Source: Meandrina meandrites (Eukaryota > Cnidaria > Anthozoa > Scleractinia > Meandrinidae). Taken from it: 64,000 nt of DNA. The notes beneath the pieces are model-generated. The model saw only the letters and a program-made list of their open reading frames with translations. It had not been told where the DNA came from and searched no databases. Positions 10,729-22,507 of this stretch are shown one piece after another; the first letter of the stretch is position 1, and each line of letters opens with the position of its first letter. The stretch is from contig OY855904.1 of assembly GCA_963693305.1 (NCBI GenBank), positions 46,109,815 through 46,173,814 on the forward strand, read 5' to 3'. A program made the translations under genes and the position numbers.

Positions 10729-11797
10729 TCAATAACAAGATAATAACATATCAAAGTCAAGAATATTATTATCTTCCAGTCCTCTTTTAAAGGCTGCAAG
10801 AGTTTTAGCCGACTTAATTGAATTAGGCAAGGAATTCCACAATTTAGGACCAGCGTAAAGAAAACTCCTTTTCATAAAATCAGTTTTCGGTAATGGTAAA
10901 TTAATATTTAATTCACTGTTCCTAATATTGTAAGGATTCCTTGCCTCGACTTTGGAAAATCTGTCAGTTAAATAGTTTGGGGCTTCACCAGTAGAAATTT
11001 TAAGCATTTGGGTGGCCTTATGCTTAGCTCTTCGGGTTTTTAAATCAGACCATCCAAGTTCCTTTAAAAATCCTCTGAGCTTACGTTATAGGCAGCCCTT
11101 AAAATAACCCTACCAGCCCTATTCTGTAATTTTTGTAATCTGGTTGCTAGACCTTTAGATAAATTATCCCATTCCAAATCACAATAGTCAAAAGATGGCT
11201 GGATAAGGGAATTATAAATAGTTATAAGAGTATCATCATTAACGAATTGCCTTATTTGTCTCAAGCCCCCGATTGCAGATGAGACCTTTTTTGCCACATG
11301 GTTAATATGAGTGGACCATGATAAACGATCATCAATATAAACACCAAGAGATTTAGCAGAGTAGACTCGTTTTATACTTGTATCACCTAATCTGATCTCA
11401 GAAGAATAGCCAAGGTTGGCGAGATTGTAATTAGAGCCAATAATCAAAAATTCTGTTTTAGTGGTGTTTAAACTCAATTTGTTTGCTAAGAGCCACTGTC
11501 TAATATTTTCCAGGTCATGATTTGTACCATTCTGTAATTCAAAATAATTTTTACCAGAAATGGTTAAATTAGTGTCATCTGCAAACATTCTTGGGGTTGA
11601 GAAATTTAAGCAATTTGGTAAATCATTGCTATATATTAAAAATAACAGAGGGCCGAGGATAGATCTTTGACGAACACCACAAGGGATATCTGAGAACTCC
11701 GAGAGACAGCCATTTAAGTAACATTTTTGCTTGCGATTAGAGAGATATGAATAAAACCATTTATGTGCTGTTCCAGAAATACCATACATCTCCAATT
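10729..11797 (-). pseudogene. LINE ORF2: RT palm, thumb and C-terminus
   Basis: Resumes after the MITE with MYGISG and carries GVRQ-SILGPLLFLIYSNDL and the catalytic MFADDTN (FADD box). The thumb follows (SAKSLGVYID, then the QKLQNRAGRVI region). A one-base loss in a short T run near 11062 creates a stop; the protein continues in another frame from LGWSDLKTRR to a stop at 10729. Together with the other two pieces it makes one ORF2 broken by two frameshifts and one insertion. Confidence 0.85.
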
Positions 11798-12159
11798 AGC
11801 CATGTTCTAAACGAGCAGGGGACTGGGTACGAACATATTTTCTCTTCGGTACAAACATTCAATATCGATTGAATAGAAAAATGGGGCATGTCATCTGAAA
11901 GAGCATCCAAAAATTAGTAGATTCACCAAATTTGACGGTTATTGGTTTAAACTCAAAGGCATGGTACACTTGATATTGTTTGGAGGGACAGGCGTCCTCC
12001 AATCCATACTAAGCTCTCTTATTTTAAAAGTGTACCATGCCTTTTCGTTTAAACCAATAACCATCAAATTTGGTGAATTTACTAATTTTTGGATGCTCTT
12101 TCAGATGACGTGCTCCATTGTCAATTCAATCGATATTGAATGTTCGTTTAGAACATGGC
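11798..12159. mobile_element. Palindromic MITE inserted in LINE RT
   Basis: A 362-bp element with long inverted arms. The left arm begins AGCCATGTTCTAAACGAG; the right arm ends CGTTTAGAACATGGC. Inner arms share CATTCAATATCGATTGAAT and GGCATGGTACACTT. CCAATT occurs on both sides (11792-11797 and 12159-12164), a target duplication of 5-6 bp, and removing the insert plus one copy restores the RT frame. A second full copy lies at 47953-48341. Confidence 0.9.
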
Positions 12160-13092
12160 CAATTTAGCAAGCAAAATGCTGTGGTCAACTGTGTCAAAGG
12201 CCTTGGCTAAATCAAGAAAGACAACAGAGTTAAGGAGACCATCGTCAATATTGAAGAACCATTCATTAGTAGCATCTAATAACGAAGTAAGAGTAGAATA
12301 CAGGGAACGAAACCCAGACTGGCAATTTGATAAAAGGGAATTTACCTTAAGGTAGTCATATAGCTGATTATAGATGATTCTTTCAAAAAGCTTAGCAAAA
12401 ACAGAAATGACCGATATAGGTCTATAATTGTTAAGATCATCAGTGTTATCTTTCTTATGTATTGAGGAGACTTTAGCATACTTCCACTGATCAGGGAAGA
12501 TACCACTCGTTATAGAAGCATTGAAAATTAAGTTAAAAGAATGCGATATTACAGGAGCAGCCTCCTTTAATAATTTACTTGTTATACCATCTAATCCAGT
12601 TGCCTTGGCAACATCTAATTTGTTTATTAGGTCGAAAACGCACTTAGCTGTAATGGAGTTTAATTTAAAATCACAGTCAACTGACTTAAGATAATCAACA
12701 AAGCTATAATCAGAGTTGGACAACGATGAAGAAAGCTTAGTTCCAATGGAAGTGAAATGAGAGTTCATTAGCTCACAAATTTGTTGAGAGTCGGTCACTG
12801 CAACATTATCAATCTTAATGCTATTAACACCGCTGCTTTTGGCATTACGACCCATTAATTCATTTAATGTCTTCCAGATTGCACGAGGGTTGCCAGAGTT
12901 TGAGTCAATATTGGATTTATAATAATTAGCTTTAGTCTCCTTTATAATGCAATTTGTCTTATTTTTGACTTTCTTAAACTTAATCCAGTCATCTCGATTG
13001 CTAGTCTTTATTGCTTGTTTCTTAAGGCAATCCCTCTCTATAATCAGTTTACGAATTTCAGAATTTATCCAAGGTGAGTTCTTATTACGCAC
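12160..13092 (-). pseudogene. LINE ORF2: RT linker and fingers
   Basis: Starts in the frame of PWINSEIRKLI, the usual linker after the endonuclease, and continues into reverse transcriptase fingers. Motifs include KATGLDGIT, the conserved PDQWKYAKV-SIHKKD and NNYRPISVISVFAKLFERII, the QSGFR turn, and the palm aspartate motif LDLAKAFDTVDH. The frame breaks at LLAKL, where a MITE has inserted (11798-12159). Codon 1 of the annotated frame is not a true start because the upstream frame is continuous protein shifted by one base. Confidence 0.85.
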
Positions 13093-13655
13093 TCTTCCAG
13101 ACTTAATGGTGCATGTTTGTTAGCTACAGTAAGGAATAGTTCATTCCATTTGGCCCACATGAGGTTGGGATCTGAATAATCAGCTAATATTTCCCAAGGC
13201 AGTTGACTCAGGTCCTCTTTAAAACTACTAGAGTTAAATTTCCTGAAGCTTCTGTAAGTAATATACCTATGCTTAAATTTGGTAGGAACTGAGATTTTTC
13301 TAATTACATAAACAAGGCTGTGATCACTAATTCCCAAGTGGATAATGCCACTGTCAACTATATGCTTGATATTATTAGTATATATAACATCAATTAAAGT
13401 CCTAGAAGACTCAGTAATACGTGTGGGTTCTTTTAACAGCTGGTGCAGCTGGAATAGCTCCGCAATATAGTTGAGGTTTCTGGTGTTACTATTTGGATTA
13501 GAAGCCAATAAATTACAATTTAAATCACCCATCAAAATAATTTCATTTCCAGAAGAATCTAATTTGGCAATAATAGCTTCTAGTGAGGTGAAGAAAGTAT
13601 TATCTGAGCTGGGTGGTCTGTAGCGACATAAAACGGAGAAAGACTTACAATTTTC
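13065..13655 (-). pseudogene. LINE ORF2: endonuclease part
   Basis: The frame is open from about 13655, upstream of the first ATG (13535). Motifs of the exonuclease-endonuclease-phosphatase fold are visible: YRPPSS, then IILMGDLNCN, and later GISDHSLV (the catalytic SDH). It cleaves target DNA to prime reverse transcription in active elements. The first third of the domain, including the N-terminal catalytic glutamate, is missing. The frame runs out at 13065, where the RT continues in another frame. Confidence 0.8.
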
Positions 13656-13661
13656 TTTCTT

Positions 13662-13972
13662 AAGAGGAGAGGAGAGGAGAGGAGAGGAGAGGAGAGGAGA
13701 GGAGAGGAGAGGAGAGGAGAGGAGAGGAGAGGAGAGGAGAGGAGAGGAGAGGAGAGGAGAGGAGAGGAGAGGAGAGGAGAGGAGAGGAGAGGAGAGAGGA
13801 GAGGAGAGGAGAGGAGAGGAGAGAGGAGAGGAGAGGAGAGGAGAGGAGAGGAGAGGAGAGGAGAGGAGAGGAGAGGAGAGGAGAGGAGAGGAGAGGAGAG
13901 GAGAGGAGAGGAGAGGAGAGGAGAGGAGAGGAGAGGAGAGGAGAGGAGAGAAGAGGAGAGGAGAGGAGATTA
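13662..13972. repeat. (GGAGA)n satellite, left of LINE
   Basis: About 60 copies of the 5-bp purine unit with two one-base slips (near 13793 and 13822). A 149-codon leucine/serine frame on the minus strand is only the repeat. Confidence 0.95.
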
Positions 13973-14082
13973 TAGAATAGTGGATTACCCAAAAGTAGAG
14001 AGGCGAGGGGAGGATTCAAGAATAGACGAGAAGAGAAAAGAAAAGAAGAAAGGAGGGCACAACAGAACGGAACAAAAGTTAA

Positions 14083-15445
14083 GAGCACATGTTCACAAGA
14101 ATCAAACAATATCGAAAATTTTTGGCAAGTGCCGAAAAATGGATTTCGCTTATATTCTTACTACAGGTAGGTCTTTGTGAGAAACAAATACCAGCATACT
14201 TAGTTTGGCTGAATATCGATTTGTTTTCGAGAAAATCGATAATCCTTGAAAACCGCCATATTGCCACTTTCGGAGCTCAAAATTTATGCCGAATTTCGTA
14301 GCTTCGCGTGAAAAAATAAAGCACTCTGGAAGGAAAATACCGGCCAAATGTTGTAGAATGACATCAAATGAGTACGTGGAAAGCAATTTTAGTCCTTCGT
14401 GTCCTTTTATTTACAAAATATAATTAAATTTATTTGACACACTTTTAATAGGGTTCAAAATTGGTCAAACTTATCGTCTAATTTAAGTATGTGCGAAGCG
14501 AAATAATTGGTCAAAAATTCGGTATTTACAAGTCAAAGGACTGTTCTTTACGACTTTAGAAGGATTAGCTGGGGAAATGATTTCGTGCGATGTTTTCGAA
14601 TTTCGAAGTTGCCTAAAATTCGTCAATTAGTAATCGTGGAGATACCGCCGTTAATGTAAACATTTCACGCAAAGGTTGAATTCTTCCCGACGCGAACTTA
14701 ACTGTGTCTAATAAAAACGTAGACATGCTTACCTTGATGTTGCTGAAGCATTTTAAGCGTTGTATTCTTCATTCACGATAAAACCCAAGCCCGCGGTGAA
14801 GTTAGTTAACCGATTTTCTCGACGCCATGTGTCATTAATTTCCTTGTCTTGAAGTGACATCTCTTTTTCATTCGTTCTTGAAAATTAAACACTCCAGTCT
14901 CAAGTGATCAACGTAACAGCCATGCATAGTATTTTTGCTTTAAATCAGCTTCGAACTGAGAAGCAGAGGCAGATAAATCGGTTCAGTGGCAAACCCTCAT
15001 TTCAAAAGCCGCCATTTGTCCCGAGGCAGCTAATTTATTCACAAGGACAATTTCACCTGAAATTGACAACCACTGCCGTGACAAAGTAAGAAGCAAGCAC
15101 CGTACCTTTTTGGTATCTAGTTAAGGTATTTTGTTGTTGTTATTTAAATTTGAGCTTAAAATGACACACAGCTGGACCATAGTTAGTAGACTGAGCAGAT
15201 AAAGAAATATCAATCGTTCAAATAAACCACCGTTTGCAAAAGCGTGTAAACGCCTTTTACTTCCGGGCCGGAAGTTCTTCTGTTGAGTTGCTTCGCTTTT
15301 CCTCACTTTTAAAATTCATATCATGGCACTTCCTTTTTAAGTTGAAACGCAAAAAGAGATAAAATAAAAGTCTTATTGTTGCCGTTAGATCGGCCGTCCG
15401 TCAATACTCAAGGATCATCCTGTAGAATCCAGCCTGAATATGATC
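14083..15445 (+). repeat. Left arm of the 5.1-kb inverted repeat
   Basis: Pairs with 17875-19210. Shared landmarks are GAGAAACAAATACCAGCATA near the outer end, GGATCATCCTGTAGAATCCA and CAGCCTGAATA near the inner end. Mirror-image frames of about 60-78 codons arise from the arms and are not supported as genes. Confidence 0.85.
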
Positions 15446-15461
15446 GGGGGGGGGGGGGGGG
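15446..15461. repeat. G16 tract
   Basis: Sixteen consecutive guanines just inside the left arm; the right arm lacks it. Confidence 0.95.
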
Positions 15462-16374
15462 TGGTTAGCGGTGGAGAAGGTGTCCCCGCCTGAGCTGCGG
15501 TGTGAGGCAGTTGCCTCGCCTCCTCACTTGCGAAAATAGTACTGCGTTCACATAACGTTTAGACAACAATTACATATAAAGACTGCATTAGTACAAGTTT
15601 CATTTCACATTTCATAGCTCGTTGATTTGTTCTAGGCTGTCAGCAAAACAAATACCCAGAGTGGTCATAATCACCCGCTGTAGAACGGATTTAAGTGAGT
15701 CAATGATTCCATATTATACCTCACCCAGAGAAACGGGAAACGTGAACATTGAATGTCATCAAATACCCCCACTCGCTGGACGTGTGGTGACGCCAGCTCA
15801 GGCATGTGCAAATAAATACCATTCTATATTCACACGACGTTTCAAAAAACGCAACGACGTTTAACTCTAGAATACCTCAACTTGGTATTTTTACCCTGCT
15901 ACTAGCATTATATTACACACCTTTGCCAGAGTAGCTAGTAAAACGGTAGTGTTTCTTTTGGTATCACAGGAAATAATGATCTGGGCTATAGCTGTTCCGA
16001 TCAGGTGGGCCGGCATATTAAATAGGTGTTGCTTACCTCACGACTAAAATAATCATTAGCATAAATACAAAACCTCGACAACAAAATGCTATCATTTATA
16101 ACCAAACGCGTTTTGGTTCCTTGGCATTGCTCATTACATAGATAGACGTCTTTTGTGCTTATTCTTGCACTGATTTCACTAAGGTCAATCACCAGCCAAA
16201 TATTATACTCCTAAAAATTGCCGGGTATAAAGGACTGCTTGGGAATCTGATTCCAATCCCGTACGGTGGGGGGGGGGGGGGGGGGGGGGTGGTTGAAAAG
16301 ATAAAAAAATTTACACGAAACAATCAAACGACTGTGATCGGTCGATTACACGGACGACAACCTTCCTTGCCAGG
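15462..16374. other. Spacer of the 5.1-kb element
   Basis: No transposase or other domain. An 80-codon plus frame at 15622-15864 is unremarkable. A G22 tract lies at 16268-16289. Confidence 0.4.
16268..16289. repeat. G22 tract
   Basis: Twenty-two consecutive guanines, likely to be length-variable and able to form quadruplexes. Confidence 0.95.
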
Positions 16375-16452
16375 ATTGGCCGTTTTTATACTAGAGACGC
16401 GTTACCCGTCTGGACGAGCTTCGGCAAAAATTTTGTAATTCGTCCGGTTATC

Positions 16453-16483
<31 letters not shown>

Positions 16484-16563
16484 GTTACCCGTCCAGATGA
16501 GCTACTTTTCGAAATCCGTCGTTCAAGACGCGTTTCGAAAAGTAGCTCGTCTAGACGGGTAAC

Positions 16564-16594
<31 letters not shown>

Positions 16595-16672
16595 GATAAC
16601 CGGACGAATTACAAAATGTTTGCCGAAGCTCGTCCAGACGGGTAACGCGTCTCTAGTATAAAAACGGCCAAT
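16375..16672. mobile_element. 298-bp near-perfect palindrome (nested hairpin MITE)
   Basis: The arms (16375-16515 and 16533-16672) are almost exact complements around an 18-bp centre. Each arm also contains its own inverted repeat: TATACTAGAGACG near the outside and CGTCTCTAGTATA about 60 bp inside. TTATACTAGAGACG-type ends therefore occur four times. The near-identity of the arms suggests a young insertion or recent gene conversion. No coding capacity. Confidence 0.9.
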
Positions 16673-17874
16673 TATCGGTGGAAGCCGCAACAGTTTGGCA
16701 CTATAGTGAGAAGTTCTAATCTTTTGGATTGATTGGTCGTTTTCAAATAATTCATCATAATTCATCATTCTTTCGATCAGTCTTGTGCACTCATCCACCC
16801 TGCATGTTATTTTAATATTTGGGTTTTTAAAACTGTCTAAACCCACACACTCATTTCTGAACATTTCAGAAATTTTTTAGAATGAAAATTACTTTCCAAA
16901 GAGCTAATATTGAAGGCAAATATTAATAATTAATAATTATTATTTAATCATCCTGCTATTTTAACATGTACATATGTACATATTTTGTATTTTTTTGGCT
17001 TTTATTTATAGTTGATGTGATGTCTTACAAGATTTTATCAACTTAATAAATGTTGATGAATATGCACCCGCCTCAGAAATGATGTTAAAATGCAGGAAAT
17101 GGCACTTGAGAGAACCCAAATTTGCAAACTTTTCTGGGAGGGCAAGCACGAAGACCCACCAGAGGCTCCGGCGCTAAAATACTTCCTACAACATAAAAGA
17201 ACCCCCCTCAACAGAATCCACCCTAAGGGCCTGAATTTACCTCATTTATTTCCTTTGCACTGACTACATCTGACTACAAAATTCTCTTGTCAGTGTCTTG
17301 TAGCTGAATTAATGGTTGCTTTCGCTTCCCTGAAAGAAAGAACACATCCATTTCCACTGAGTTGCAAAAGTCTCGCATATCAGGCAGGATCTTAAATATT
17401 TTACTGGAAACGTTCCCAGCGACTTCCCGAGCAACACCAGCACCATGCTCTAACCTTGTTGCATACAAGGTCGTCGCATTGTCGTTTTGCACTTATGTTT
17501 GCCACAGTTGTTGTTGAAGTGAAAAATATCGCTGTTACGACTTAACACATTACCCTTCTCAGGACTTGAACCAATTTCGTATCCCCATTAGCGCTTATGG
17601 TCACCCGCGCAACCCTCGCGATACATTCAAATAGCGCGTAACAACGAACTCGCATTTATTAGGCTTAAGTATTTATAGCCGAAACGTCTACGAAACAATG
17701 TAAAAAGAGTCAGTGACAATCCGTCTAACGTGAAATATGTCAACTCCCGCCTCACAGGCTAGACGTATTCGTTATTTAAAGTGTTTCGCATCTATGGTGC
17801 ATCACTGAATTACAAGACTAATTACCAGGGCCGTGTTGATGTTGGGCACCCTCCCATGCACTGCATCCCCCTAT
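16673..17874. other. Spacer of the 5.1-kb element, right part
   Basis: AT-rich (16900-17060), then a C/A-rich stretch (17090-17230). No domain-bearing frame seen. Confidence 0.4.
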
Positions 17875-19210
17875 TAAAAATTATTCAGGCTGGACTCCAC
17901 GGGATGATTCTTGAATATTGACTGTAGAGTGATCAAACGGCAGCAATAAAGCTTTTTTATCTCTTTGTTGCTTTAATCTAAAAAGGAAGATCTTGGAAAA
18001 TAACGATATGAATTGAATAAGGAAAAGCGAAGCACTTCCGGCACAGAAGTAAAAGGCGTTTACACGCAACCATTTTGCAAACGGTGGTCTATTTGAACTG
18101 ACTTAAATTTCTTTTTCTGGTCAGTCCAACGGTTTGCAATTTTAAGCTCAAATTAAAATAATAGCAACAAAATACCTTAACCAGATACCAAAAAGGTACG
18201 GTGCTTGCTTCTTACTTTGTCACGGCAGTGGTTGTCAATTTCAGGTGAAATTGTCCTTGTGAATAAATTAGCCGCCACGGGACAAATGGCGGTTTTTGAA
18301 ATGACGGTTTGTCTCCTGAACCGGTTTATCTTCCTCTGCTTCTCAGTTCGAAGCTGATTTAAAGCAAAAATACTATGCATGGCTGTTACGCTGATCACTT
18401 GAGACTGGAGTGTTTAATTTTCAAGAACGAATGAAAAAGAGATGTCACTTCAAGACAAGGAAATTAATGACACATGGCGTCGAGAAAATCGGTTAACTAA
18501 CTTCACCGCGGGCTTGGGTTTTATCGTGAATGAAGAATACAACGCTTAAAATGCTTCAGCAACATCAAGGTAAGAATGTCTACGTTTTTATTAGACACAG
18601 TTAAGTTCGCGTCGGGAAGAATTCAACCTTTGCGTGAAATGTTTACATAAACGGAGGTATCTCCACGATTACTAATTGACGAATTTTAGGCAACTTCGAA
18701 ATTCGAAAACATCGCACGAAATCATTTCCCCAGCTAATCCTTCTAAAGTCGTAAAGAACAGTCCTTTGACTTGTAAATACCGAATTTTTGACCAATTATT
18801 TCGCTTCGCACATACTTAAATTAGACGATAAGTTTGACCAATTTTGAACCCTATTAAAAGTGTGTCAAATAAATTTAATTATATTTTGTAAATAAAAGGA
18901 CACGAAGGACTAAAATTGCTTTCCACATACTTATTTGATGTCATTCTACAACATTTGGCCGGTATTTTCCTTCCAGAGTGCTTTATTTTTTCACGCGAAG
19001 CTACGAAACTCGGCATAAATTTTGAGCTCCGAAAGTGGCAATATGGCGGTTTTCAAGGATTATCGATTTTCTCGAAAACAAATCGATATTCAGCCAAACT
19101 AAGTATGCTGGTATTTGTTTCTCACAAAGACCTACGTATGGTAAGAATATAAGCGAAATCCATTTTTCTACACTTGCCGTCTTTTGTCTGACCGTTGGTA
19201 ACATTGGCTC
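17875..19210 (-). repeat. Right arm of the 5.1-kb inverted repeat
   Basis: Complement of 14083-15445 with small indels. It carries the same ATG...AACATCAAG/GTAAG exon-like start, here in plus-strand orientation near 18551-18574. Confidence 0.85.
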
Positions 19211-19214
19211 TTAA

Positions 19215-22200
19215 GATTAGAAAAAAGAGCTGTTGAAAGCGAACAGAGAACGGAGCAGAGAAAATGAGAGAATCTGAATTTCTCTTGGCCAGTAGTAAAC
19301 ATCGAAGAAGAGTAAGTGGATTTACTATCTAACTTAAAGGAACAGCCAGCGAACTTATCAGACTCAAATTACACCAGACAATCAAAAATTTGAAAGCGAT
19401 CCAAGGAAATAAGATTTTCTGGTGATTTTCGTTTTAAAGTTGCAGGTCCGAGGTAGAACACAAAGAATGCAAATTCAAATACAACAAACATAATCGTACT
19501 TCGCTCTATTATATAAACATAACCAAAAATAGCGATTTTTAGAAGCCGAATGTTTACAATACCAATTCATTAATTACATTTAGTAATTCAGGTTCGCTGG
19601 CGCCCACACACTAAAACAGATCAAAGGTCTCTTTGGGAATACGACTATTTTGCATGATGAAGTATGAGCAGCAGTATAAGCAGAACGATGAAAATATTTG
19701 GACAAGAATGAGTGACAGTTGAGAAGAACATGTTCGTTTCTACAATGGGGAAGAAATACAATTATTTTCTTCAGGTTTTTCAGCATTTTCAATCTGCCTC
19801 ACCAAAAAAAGACTTTGCGATTAAAGTGTAGTCAATTATAATAGTCTATTATTCCATAACCTGCAAGAAGGCCGTCTTTGGGGGCAACGCGCGAGTGGCG
19901 AAGCCGCGAGTTACAGCGAGCGGAGCGAGCGCGCGACGAAAAATTGAGAGCCTGTACGAAAGCCATTGAATTTCGAATCCGGCCCCTCAAAATGTGACAA
20001 CCTATTGACAGCTCGCCAGACAAAAGAGAATGAGCAAAAGATAAACAAATATTGCACGTGAGCATATGTTTTCGTATTTGCAAGTGCTGTTTCAATTTGA
20101 AATAAAAAAAGGAACTGATAGATCTGGTCGCATATCATATCATATCAACGGATAATTATTTGAAGCCGTCTTTAAGATAGATCATTTTGAATTTTGGAAT
20201 TTCCCCCAACACAACATCAAGATGGCCGCCAGAAGGCTGTTACATATGCTTAAAACTAGGAATAGTTGACACTACAGCTGCCCCCGCTGTTAATCAGTTT
20301 TTTAATCGCATCCGTTACTACTGTCAATGCTTTCGCTTGATATTTTAGCTCTTCTATATGGAACTTTTATTACCTGGGGGGACGTTTACGAAGAAGACAC
20401 CCGGTGGCGGCGCGCGTATTCTAAAACACTCTCATGTTGTGCTAACAATCTATGATATGGTTTTTGGCCTTCTCTTCTTCAAGGTGGGACGAGGACGTGT
20501 GATTTGAAAGAAACCTAACAAAGTGAAATTATGCAAAAAATAATAATAATGACGTAAACAAACCAGTGACTACAACAGCTTGTTTTGCTATTATGAGTAA
20601 TCTCGGTGAGGATAAACTTAATATAGCAAAACGTTTTATACTACGATTTGAACCCAACTGTTTTCAATATATTTAGACTTGGAGTTATAAAGCAAGAATT
20701 ACAAACTCGAGAGCTGAATAGGAAAGCATGCCGAAATATTATCTCACCTCTGTCGATGCAAACGCCTGCCGCGAGTTTTAATTATCTCGAGAAAGAACTA
20801 TTTTAACTGCTCTCTTCTTCCTGTCAAGTCTCAGTTACAATCTTCGTTTTTTTTTTATCTCAAATGCCTCAAATGACCTATGGACTAATCGAGTCTTTTA
20901 TCTGGTCAAGTAGTTTGTGTCTGGCAAATTGCGGCTTTGCATTGAGTCTTGCCTATTGTTTATCACGATCAAATTTGTGCATAACAAATAAGCTCTGTAT
21001 CTTTTGTCTTACAGACCTTGTAAAATGACACTGAAATGCGAGCATGCGAGCGTGTCGTTGATCCTTTGCGAGCGTTTCGGATATCCTTTGCGAGCATTTG
21101 GGCAATCCTTTGCGAGCCGCTTTGACGAAAATCGAGATTTTTTCCGGTACCGTTCTCTGAATGCATGGTAATGCACACATTTTTAAGCGATGACGTCATT
21201 CCTATGACGTCATCGGTTAATGTTGGAAAGCGGAAAAGCGATGGAATTTTTGGAATTTTTGGTGTTACGATGTTACGATGTGATGATTACTCCCTGAATT
21301 CAACTGAAGAGCAATCGGAACAAGGTGCATTGTTTGTATTCTTTTTGAGATCCGCCATCTGAAATGAGAAAATGGATTTTACGGCAGAATCTAAAATTTT
21401 ACAACTTTTATCGCTTGATGTCGTCGTGCGAGTGGACGGGATCTGTTGTCTGTTGTCTGTTGCGATCGACCGATCTGTAGAACCGAATAAAACTGGGAAA
21501 AGAAATCAAGTCAACTCAACAAGAAATCGTCGCGTAGAAAAGTGAAATACTTCTGGGCAGTTAGAAAAAACTAACTTAAAGTTTAAACGAAAGAGGCTTA
21601 TTATATTTGCTGAGTTCTATAAGATTTAGTAAACAGAATTAAACAAAAGGTGTAAGGAATTTCAAGACAGCGTTTGACCTTGCATCGTATACCGTATACG
21701 GATGTCACGCCAAGATAACGCAACTTTTGTTGAACAATCACTCAGCACAGAAGTTGTCAGCTACTTTTATTTACCCTAATATTTTGACAAATGTCCTGAA
21801 AATTATTAAAGACCCCTTGTGAAACGTCATCGCTTCTGCATGCTTTGCGTACCGTTTATTCCTATCTACGCGGGGACTTCTAAGGTGCCTCCTCGAGTAC
21901 GGAATACCGTACAAACCCGAGACTTGGCCAAACAGAATATCTGGTAATTTTCTACAACCTATAATATTCTTGAGTTTTTTCACTCAATAGTTTTGTGGCA
22001 GTGAACACCAGCAATTTAAACACAGACAGCCCAGGCCAATGATAAGAGCCAGAGTACTGTACTCTAGGAAGTCTCAATTTATAATGGTTTTAACTTTCGC
22101 TGTTGCTGCGTCGGGTTCTTTGTTGTTTGACAGCTCCTGAAGTGATTTCGGTGAGTTACTGTTTTGCGAACATTTCGAACGCGTGTACTTTATTAAACAT

Positions 22201-22501
22201 TCCAAGGCTGGAAACAATTATCGACTGCATCTCTCTCGATGCACGAAATCTTCCATGAAATTGGTCAAATCTCTACAGAATTTCCACCAGTGTAATCTAT
22301 GGTAATATTTTCCTTTCATCGTTCGTTGGCCTCAGTAGTGTAGCAGTTCTTGTAAGCTTGTAATTCTACTGGTCCTCTAGTGCAGCAGTTGGTACTGTTT
22401 TGGGAATAGGGGCATTGTTCCCGTTGTTTGATGTATTGTTTTGTCGAAGATGGCGAGCCATTCGTGTGACACCTTTCGGGAGCTGCTTCCCGGCCTTCGC
22501 T
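19215..22501. other. Long non-genic stretch
   Basis: No supported gene in about 3.3 kb. Visible structure includes a GC-rich block of AGCGAGCGGAGCGAGCGCGC type at 19880-19945 and a short tandem run of CCTTTGCGAGC at 21062-21118 (three units). The 60-110 codon frames here lack features. Confidence 0.45.
21062..21118. repeat. Short tandem repeat, CCTTTGCGAGC
   Basis: Three units of about 21-24 bp, each containing ATCCTTTGCGAGC, preceded by shorter GCGAGC fragments. Confidence 0.7.
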
Positions 22502-22507
22502 TTTATT

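Larger units (their letters stand above)
10685..13661 (-). mobile_element. 5'-truncated CR1/L2-type LINE
   Basis: A non-LTR retrotransposon on the minus strand. Reading 13661 to 10685 it encodes the C-terminal half of an AP endonuclease, a reverse transcriptase and a C-terminal region ending in a run like LYAGPKLWNSLPNSIK. The start of the endonuclease and any ORF1 are missing because the GGAGA satellite begins there. It is dead: there are frameshifts at the endonuclease/RT junction (about 13090) and near 11062, and a 362-bp MITE interrupts the RT. Clade assignment (Jockey/CR1/L2 group) rests on sequence style and is tentative between CR1 and L2. Confidence 0.85.
14083..19210. mobile_element. 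5.1-kb TTAA-flanked element with 1.3-kb inverted arms
   Basis: TTAA at 14079-14082 and 19211-19214 flank termini GAGCACATGTT and its near-complement AACATTGGCTC. The left arm runs to about 15445 and the right arm starts about 17875; the arms are well over 80% alike by eye, with small indels. The 2.4-kb middle shows no transposase frame but holds G-tracts and a 298-bp palindrome. Each arm contains ATGCTTCAGCAACATCAAG followed by GTAAG, a first-exon-like start with splice donor reading toward the element's outside end. A single diverged arm-like copy is at 48385-49000. Interpretation as one TTAA-class transposon, and not an inverted segmental duplication, is inference. Confidence 0.65.

Noticed and set aside
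13660..14109. 149-codon leucine/serine-rich minus-strand frame
   Set aside because: Shadow of the GGAGA pentanucleotide array.
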